Assembly (NCBI GenBank): GCA_948470475.1 | Contig: OX419346.1 | Location: 20,710,417 to 20,774,416 of the forward strand | DNA: 64,000 nt | Origin: Galaxea fascicularis | Lineage: Eukaryota > Cnidaria > Anthozoa > Scleractinia > Euphylliidae | Direction of reading: 5' to 3' | Shown here: positions 50,501 through 59,500 of the stretch, in pieces | How positions within the stretch are numbered: position 1 is the stretch's first letter | Layout: each line of letters starts with the position of its first letter | Made by a program: the position numbers and the translations under genes | The notes under the pieces: generated by a model | Told to the model about the DNA's origin: nothing | The model's input: only the letters and a program-made list of their open reading frames with translations | Database searches by the model: none

Positions 50501-53500
50501 TGTAAATACATTGTGATGTTAGTTTGTTTGAAAGAGTCTTTCTAGCTTTAGAAGTTGTGAAAATATCAGACTTAAGACTTACACCCCCTTGAGGAGTCTT
50601 ACAATGACGCATTTAATTTGTTTTAGGGCCAACATGCTTAACTATGCCCATGATGTGTTGAAACGACTTCAAGCTCTTCTCGTTATTTCATCAGTGAGTT
50701 TGTGCAACTACTTGTAGTTGTTTGTCTTGTAGTTTAAAAATACAGTTACTGTATATTAGCTGAGAGAACTGTTTTTGCCGGGTGTTTCTCTCTAACAATG
50801 TCCACTGTGGAATTAGAAATGGTAACTATATTCATTTGATATTTTAACTTCTTTCGACTTCAGGAGAATGGCTACCAACATCTGCTTTCTGCCGATGATC
50901 AGGTATTTATCATTCCTCTTTCTGTTGCATCAGTTGAATCTAGCAGAGCTTTATCCCCCCTCCAAGCAATGGGGTCCCTTCATTAGTCCCAAAGATAAGT
51001 TGGCACAATTATATAAGTTTACCCTAAGGTATTCGATGCAGTTGCAGTTGTCTCTTAAAACATAATGTGGCTTTGTTTCAGCAATGAGTTTGTCAGACAA
51101 AGCAACAAATTTGTGGTTTGTAGTTTAGGTTGCGTGAACTCTAGTAGTATGAGGATGAGCAATAGGGGGTGAAGAATTTGACTTCCCCATTTCTCTACCA
51201 CTGGGTATTTGAACACTATTTGCAAACCATAAATGGCCAGGATAGCCATTGCTCGCACCAATTTGTGAGTAACGGACTGATGGAGTTGATGTGAAATTAA
51301 AATTGTTGAATTGTCACCTGCATTAACTACAGACTCTTTCAGAGTAATAATTAACAATCATTCGCTGAAGTGGAGGTGAATGGTGGTGGATGTTTACCAA
51401 GCCACAAAGTGGTGTGGGTAATATCCACCACATTCACCGACATTGAGGTGAATAATAATATATTTATTGTTTTAGTATATACCACACATGCTGAATAACT
51501 AGCATTTATTCAAAGGCCGTTTTCTTTCTCTTTGGCTGCTTGGAGGCGAATAGTACTTTGCTAGTCACCTCCGAGTTAGCCAATGAGAATGCGCAAAAAG
51601 CACCATTCACTTGTGTGGTATACACTAATTCCTGTTGTTTTTCACTTTGTAGTTTTTCCTCTATGAAAGTGCAGGAATTTTGATAGTTGCTAGTGGTGCC
51701 GTACCAGAGGTAAGGTTTTGCAATTACACATACAATTTTAAGTGTTATTGAACTGGGGTGGGTTCCTGAAAAGTGTAATAACTCTATTCCAGGGATAAAT
51801 GTGCCTTATTTAGTTACTTATCCCTGGAATAAGGCACATTTATTCCTGGAATAGACTTATTACACCTTTCAGGAACCGGCCCCTGGTGAATAAAAATCAC
51901 CATAACAGTGTCTGCCTTTTGTGTGATTGCCTGTTGTAGTTACACAGGGTTGCCATGGTCAGGGAAAAATCAAGGAAAATTTTTTTTTCCAAGGTCAGGG
52001 AATTGTGTATCAAGTCAAGTAAATTTTAAATTCTACCTGAAAGTCAGGGAATTTTACTTCATTTGGCTAGGTATTAAAGGTTTGGGTAGGACTCAGATTT
52101 TTTGTTAATAAAGGTACTGTCATATCAATTAAAAAAATATTCCTGCAAAGGGAATCTTTATTTCATTGTTGTCTTTTTTGCCAAAGGATTTGTCTTGGAT
52201 GGTCAGTGAAAATGGGTTTGTGGTCATCAAAAAAGTCAGGGAATTTTTCCATCCTAGTGAGTGGTACATGTAAGACTGTTATATGACAGTCCCTGCCTTT
52301 TTCCTGTTGCAGAAGCAGCTGTTGTACATGCAGGATTTGCTGTCACCAGTCATTGTTAAATTTGATTCCATCGTCGTCAAAGTAAGACAACAACAACTGC
52401 TTTATTTCTACTTAATATCATGCTACTCTAAATAAAAAATTAATACAGTTTTGATCACAATATTGATATGTATTTTAATGCTGTCAACTGGAGAGTTATT
52501 GACATGGTTGAGTTTATTTTCAGTTGCTGTCTGAACTTGATGAGGCATCATCGTCTGCATATGCACAGCAGCTTTACCATCTGGTGGCCTATGCCAGGTA
52601 TTTCAAATACTTTAATTTACTCATTCAGACTGTTTGTCGTAATAATTGTGTTATGTCATATGTAGGTCAGCCTGATGACAACTACTGAGAATTGATCAGT
52701 GGATGGTAATAATAATAATTGTTGTCAACTACGAACTCTGCTTTTAACTTGCAGTCGTGCCAGCAAGGCATTCACCAATCAGCAGTCACTGAAGGAGAGT
52801 GGATGTGCACCATGTTTTACAGAGGTATCATGACTTCTTGATGATGATGATGATGATGATGACGATGATGATGACAGTGACAATGATAGTGATAGTGATG
52901 ATTGTTACCGTTACTTCATTATTGTTGCATAATTTGTGATGAAGTCATTTTTGTGGGCTTTTATGATGATGATTATTATTATCATTATTGTCCTGTAGGC
53001 CTTACCAATTTTCCTGAGGGCTTTAACCATTCCAATCCACCGGGACACCATCCACTCTGGTGTGCGTCAATACCTTCACAGGATGATTGTGTGTCTGGGG
53101 GATGGTTTGCTGCCATTCATACCTGTGGCAGTTACACATCTTTTGGTAGAAGATTGCACAGTGAGTTTCATTAAGAGCTATCATGATGGTCATTTGTGCT
53201 TCATAAAAATATTTATTTAATACCTTTTATGGCATCAACATTTTTTATAGGGTTGTTAGCTTCGGTAATCTGCTGGCACTGTTTTAAAAGAAAGCTTAAC
53301 CTGTTTCCTAGTTTTTTTCTTGTTCATTAAATTTATAAGGAAAAGAACTTTTTATTTATTATTATTGCACAATAGTTATGCAAGATATCTTTTCTTCCTA
53401 CAGGCAAGAGATATTCAAGAATTTATTCCACTTATTAATCAGATTGTTGCAAGATTTAAGGTACATTTTTATGTGTGTTTTGGTGACCAATGCTGGCTTT

Positions 53501-56500
53501 AACAGTATTTAAACCAGTGGAGTGGCAAGGCTATAGGGTGTTGATGACTGATAGAGAGAAGAGGAAACAGGTTGTGTTGACTGAGGGAGTAGGCATCCAT
53601 GTCCAATACACCCGCACTGATACGGACCGTAATTTATGATGAACGGTCCGTACAGTTCGCTCCCACTGATTCGGACCGTCATCTGCGATGAACGGTCCGT
53701 ACAGTTCGTTCGGTCCGTAAATTTGACATACGGACCGTACGGAGGTATTAACGGACCGTGAATTGCATCTCATTAAACGGACTCAAGGGAATTCAAATAT
53801 GGCACCCGCCATTTCTGTGGGGTGAGACGCTTAACGGACCGTACAGTTCGTTCGGTCCGTAAATTTGACATACGGAGCGTATGGAGGTTCATACGGTCCG
53901 TGAATTGTATCTCATTAAGCGGACTCAAGGGAATTCAAATATGTCACCCGCCATTTCGGTGGGGTGAGATGCTTAACGGACCGTACAGTTCGTTCGGTCC
54001 GTAAATTTGACATACGGAGCGTATGGAGGTTCATACGGTCCGTGAATTGCGTCATGACATTTCAGCCACGGCCTAGGGATAGTGTAAATTACGAAAACTC
54101 CGCCAACGAATAAACCAACAAAGAAGTCAACACAGGCATGACTATGACTCGTTCATTAAGCGTTGAAAGGCAAATATGCCAGTTTAGAGCGCATTACATT
54201 TCAGCCACGGCCTGAGGATAGTGTAAATTTATACGAAGACCATCGAATAAACCACGAAAGAACCCAACACAGGCATGACTATGACTCGTTCATTAAGCGT
54301 TGAAAGGCAAATATGCCAGTTAAGAGCCTATTACATTTCAGTCACGGTCTGAAAATAGTGTAAATTTATACGAAAACCAACGAATAAACCAACAAAGAAG
54401 TCAACACATGCATGACTATGATTCGTTCATAAAGCGTTGAAAGCAAATATGCCCGTATAGAGCGCTTTACATTGCAGTTACCTCGAAACGATATCGTAAA
54501 TTTTGTAGACCATCTAAGAAAGTAACAAGGAAGAGTACATTAATAGAGCGCTTCATTTCGTCACGGTTACGGTTTCGTTGTTGTTTTGCAATGGTTGCTA
54601 TAGAGATTGTCTTCGTAACGTGACGGCGTCAAGTAAGCTAGTTATATGTGGAAGAAGACTTCTCCTTACATCAGGCGGTGTTGGACACGACTCTCAAAGC
54701 ATGCCAGGAGAACTTTCCGGCAGCCCTCATTTTCGCCTGATCGCCGGACAGTAAACAACTCCGTTGGGGGAGAAGATAGTCAAGATATGAGGACTGCTTC
54801 CCATGCTCAAAGGAATCTCCGAAGATGTACACATTAAATCGTTCGCGGGGAAAGTAGCAGTTGTAAATGCTTACTGCTGGATGCACAATGGGAATATTTA
54901 CTGCATGGAACAACTCGGGCAAATCGCACTTAATTTCGATCGGCACTTTCTTCTTATGTGGAGTTATCAGAGTTATGTATGAACTATATCGACTTATTGT
55001 TGACCAACAAGATACGCGCTATCATGGTGTTTGATGGATTTTTGTGGAACACAAAGAGAGAAGTAGAATCCACAAGGAAAAGGTGAGAATAATTCGAAAA
55101 CAAAGCAATGTTGTGTTTTTGAATCGAAAACTCGTGCAAAGCTTGAGTAATCGTCGAGTCTCACTCGCTGTATTTTCTAAACAGTCTAAACAGGCCAGTC
55201 AAGGGTTGGCCCTTTGGAGACAAGGAGAGAAAGACAAGGCAAGGATTTTTTTTTGTTTTTAAAACAGTGGATGTAACAAATGAAATGGCCCTGAAGGTGT
55301 TTGAGGTATGTATAAGTTTTAGTTGTATTGGGGTAACTCTCTAAAGAACTGACAGACTCAATGTTGCCTTTTTTAAGTAAGTTTAATATCTTACACATGC
55401 ATTAATTATTTGAAAGGTTATTGTCATTACTTCTATGATTAAACTGTAAGCTAAGTTTATACATATTGAAGCATAATTCATTGCACTGCCTTGAATTTGA
55501 GTAAATGCATGCCAGAAAAATGTATTTCACCATTCTGTTTTGATGTAATGTATTTGCATTGGTATTTTTCCATTGTTGCTGAGGTTATTTTTTTCTTAAT
55601 TAGGCTTGCAGGGAGAAGCAAATTCAGTGTGTAGTTCCTGAACTTGGAAGGCTTGACTGATTTTGTGATATCAGAGGATTCTGACTTGCTGGTTTTTGGC
55701 TGTAAGCAGGTACATACATAATTTGCTCCTCCCTTAATACTTGTGGGCATGTATTGGGCAAACTAATTAAGGTTAATTTTTTTATTGCAGGTTTATGGGC
55801 ATAAATATAACTAGTAAATTTCAAGTAACTCTTGTTGAAAATAACTCAATGAACCAAAGTGTTGTTGTCAACAAAATGGTGATCAAGTAATGATTTTAAT
55901 ATTACTGTAGGTACATTTTATGTTCATTATTTTGCCAGAAGCTGACACAACAGCACCTCCCACTGAACCTCATATTGACTGTACCAATGTGGAACAAGGA
56001 ACATTGCTATGGACTGTTCCATGTTTTCCATTTTTGACTAATGAGCGGAGGAAGACGAAATCAGCCAGACAGAATGGAGTTCTACAAAAGGCTATTATGA
56101 TTTTCAAAGCATGCAATGAAATCTGGTCTTCTCTAGTTAAAGACATGTTTATGGAACCTTGACCGCATCATGCTTTCTTGAGATGAAAATGAAAAATAAA
56201 TGACAATAGAACTGTTGAATCTGTTTACATTTCCTCATGTGAGGTTGATTGCTTAAGTGAACAAAGTACGGGAGACAGTGATGATGAGGGAGACCCTGAG
56301 TCAGACAGGAGAGATTCAGGAGTCCTTAGTGTTACATACCCTCCCATTTAAGGTTATGGGGGTTGCACACATATTAAACCAGACAATATGTTTAATGCAA
56401 ATGGCATTAGTGTTTTTATTGACTATGGACTTAAAGTTATCCATCCACTTATCCAACAAGGCAGGCTACAGCACGCCTCTGTTCATGACATGAAATTTTG

Positions 56501-59500
56501 AACAGCATGGGCCAAATCAGGGTATTTTATGACATTGCAACTTGCATTTGAAGGGGAATAGCCATCCCAAGTTTTAAGAGCTAGTAAAACCATTCAGTAG
56601 CCTGTCAAAATTTATGTCAAAATATTGTTACAGTTGATTTTTCTTGGTCAAAGTATCCCGGTATGGATGATCTGCATACAGTGTATATGTGCATTTCTTT
56701 GGCGGTTAGTTGGGAGTCCCTCCACTCGGAGGGCCAAAAGGCAGCTTTGAGGACATGCCGACGAACTGGATCACATAAACACTACAAACAAATAGCAGGA
56801 AAGCATTACAACATAATACAACAAACTGGGGTCAACAAATTATACTCTTATAGTAATAAAACTTCTACAGGAATCACACCATCAACTCCCGCGAAATGCT
56901 GTGAAATTGAGGAAATATGTGACAAATTACGAAAAAGCCCAAACTTCAAGGCAGATTTTCATCGTTAAAATGGCGGGGCCCGCCTGGGCCCGCCGTACGT
57001 TTCGTAAAGATCAACTATTGAACTAAAGTTCTGTGCAAAAATAATCCCCGATACTGACCGTTGATTGTCGAAAACCGAACAAATAATTGTCCATGTCAAA
57101 CGCGTGTGCGTGACAACCGTTTTCAATTCAACAAGATTTCCATCGACTAGTTTTAATACAAAAAATGCTTACCTGAATTTAAAACTTGAACAATAACTGG
57201 CCCATATACTAAACTTGAAGTTGCCAGAAAATATTCCTTTCTTTCTTTACATCAATGTGGAAATCGGTCGAAGACGATGAACCATTCTTTACTTTCCGAG
57301 ACGAAAGTGTCCGCCATTGCTTCTGCAAAGGCGACACTATGATTGGTCGAATAATGTCAGGTGAACCGTGTCCAACACCGCCCGTCCTTACATGTTGGAA
57401 CGATGCCTGGCAAATACACAACAGCATACCAAGTGCAAGACTCTGAAAGGTTACTACTACAAATCCATATCCTTTAAAGAAAGGCAGGAGACGGGCAAAG
57501 GAATTTATAACTACTAATATCTTTCAAAAACAATTGGAAACTCCTACACATAAACCATAATTTACAGACAAACCAATACAACCTGCACAAAGAAGTCCAT
57601 CCAATTGACAATTGTTATTACATATTACCATGTTTCAAGTGAAGGAAATCATTCCAAGATTTATAATTCCATTACATCCATTTGTAAACTAATCTTCAAT
57701 TCCCTCTCATGCAACATTGTTCCTGTAACCACAATTCTATCAATATCCCTGCCACTTGACTTTAGTGATATCCCTCCAAAAAAAATTTTCAAATAAATCA
57801 ATTGTTTATACAAACCAAAATCAAATCAAAAGCTTGAGTTACCCATGAAATAACAACAACAACAATAAAAGGGTGTACAAAACGAATTACACACTTAAAT
57901 ACCTCCTTTACTTCAGTTACCACTAATACAAGAAAACTAAAGAGAGCAATTTGTTTAATCCCCAGCCATAAAGTAACCATATAAGATAAATGCCATTTTC
58001 CAACTGGCGTGACGCTAACTTGAAGATACTTTTTTACCTTCCCTCTCAGTCAAAAACACCAGGAAGACTACACAAGCAGGCAGACAAACCACACAACACC
58101 AAGCAAGAAACGGAAACTCCATGAATAATATGCAGAATCAATATTCACCTCTTGCTTGATGCCTCACGGCTCAAACAACCACTGTAAAATACTAGACACA
58201 ATTTTAATTGAGTGCCAAATAAATACCAAAAAGTTTTTGTTTATTAAATACTGTTTAACCCATTTGGCTACAACAAGGTTACGCTTTGGGTTAGGGTCAA
58301 AACAGAACAGTGTTGTCGCACCATAACGTTTCCAATTAATACAACCGAAGCATGTATAAATTTACCGAGCGCACAATAATCGCAGAGTTAACAATTTTGA
58401 ACCTTTGCAATTGAAGCGATCCTTACGTTAGGGTTTCCCATACGATTGCAACGACCACACCATCGAAACGAAGCGATCGCATAGAAAGAAATACACTCTA
58501 TATCTGCGAACATGATGATGGTGAATTGCGCTCTTATAAAAACTGAAGAAGATTTCTGTAACGATTGTGCCGCCATTGCTGTGGCCGTTGCGATCACCAT
58601 AACGTTTCCAAAATACAACCGAAGCATGTATAAATTTACAGAGCGCACAATAATCTAAGGGTTAACAAGTGAATTTTACACCTTTGCAATTGAAGCGAAC
58701 CTTATGATTGACGCGTTTACATATGGAATCCACTCTTCGAATGGATGAAACGCATGCAACCAAAATCAAACCAGTTTCCCATACGATTGCATTAACAATC
58801 ACACCATCGAAACGAACGATCGCATAAAGAGAATATACTCTATATCTGCGGACATTATAATTGTGAATTTACCCTGGGTGCCACAGGTTTTTTTCTCGTT
58901 AGGGGCGACAGAATGGAGCGGCGAAGCCGGGAAGGCAAGTCGCGAAGCGGCCAGAAAAAAACTCTCTCGCCGACCAGCACTACTCGCTCTGACGCTCCTC
59001 GCCGCTGGCGAACGAGAAGACCTCTGCCATCCAGGGTATTGTGAATTGCGATCATATAAACAAAAAAACATTTCTGTAACGATTGTGCCGCCATTTGCTG
59101 CGGTCGTTGCGATCATATGGGCACCAAACTCTATAAGCAAACAAACTGTACTGAACGGAAAGCCTCTTTCACATGCTTATTCACGACATCCGCACAGAAA
59201 CATTCTACAATACCAGTACCTCTAATCAATACCGTATGTGTATTTCACGGTCCGAACGAACTGAACGGACCGTAAAGCCATCTACCCCTCAGGGAAACCG
59301 TGGGTAAAATATTCTGAGTCCCCTTAATAAGATGCAATTCACGGACCGTAAACACCCTCATACGGTCCGTATGTCACATTTACGGACCGCATGGAATGTA
59401 CGGACCGTAAAGCCATCTACCCCTCAGGGAAACCGTGGCTAAAAAAAGTCGCCTTAATGAGATACAATTCACGGATCGTAAACACCTTCATACGGTCCGT

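Noticed and set aside
54791..55709. A functional host EXO1 gene
   Set aside because: Frameshifts, a lost catalytic Asp and a missing APYEADAQ segment rule out activity, and it sits between transposon ends inside another gene's intron.
58863..59225. 120-codon frame with Arg/Ala-rich sequence
   Set aside because: Its first half is the 169-bp MITE with a 9-bp target duplication; not a gene.
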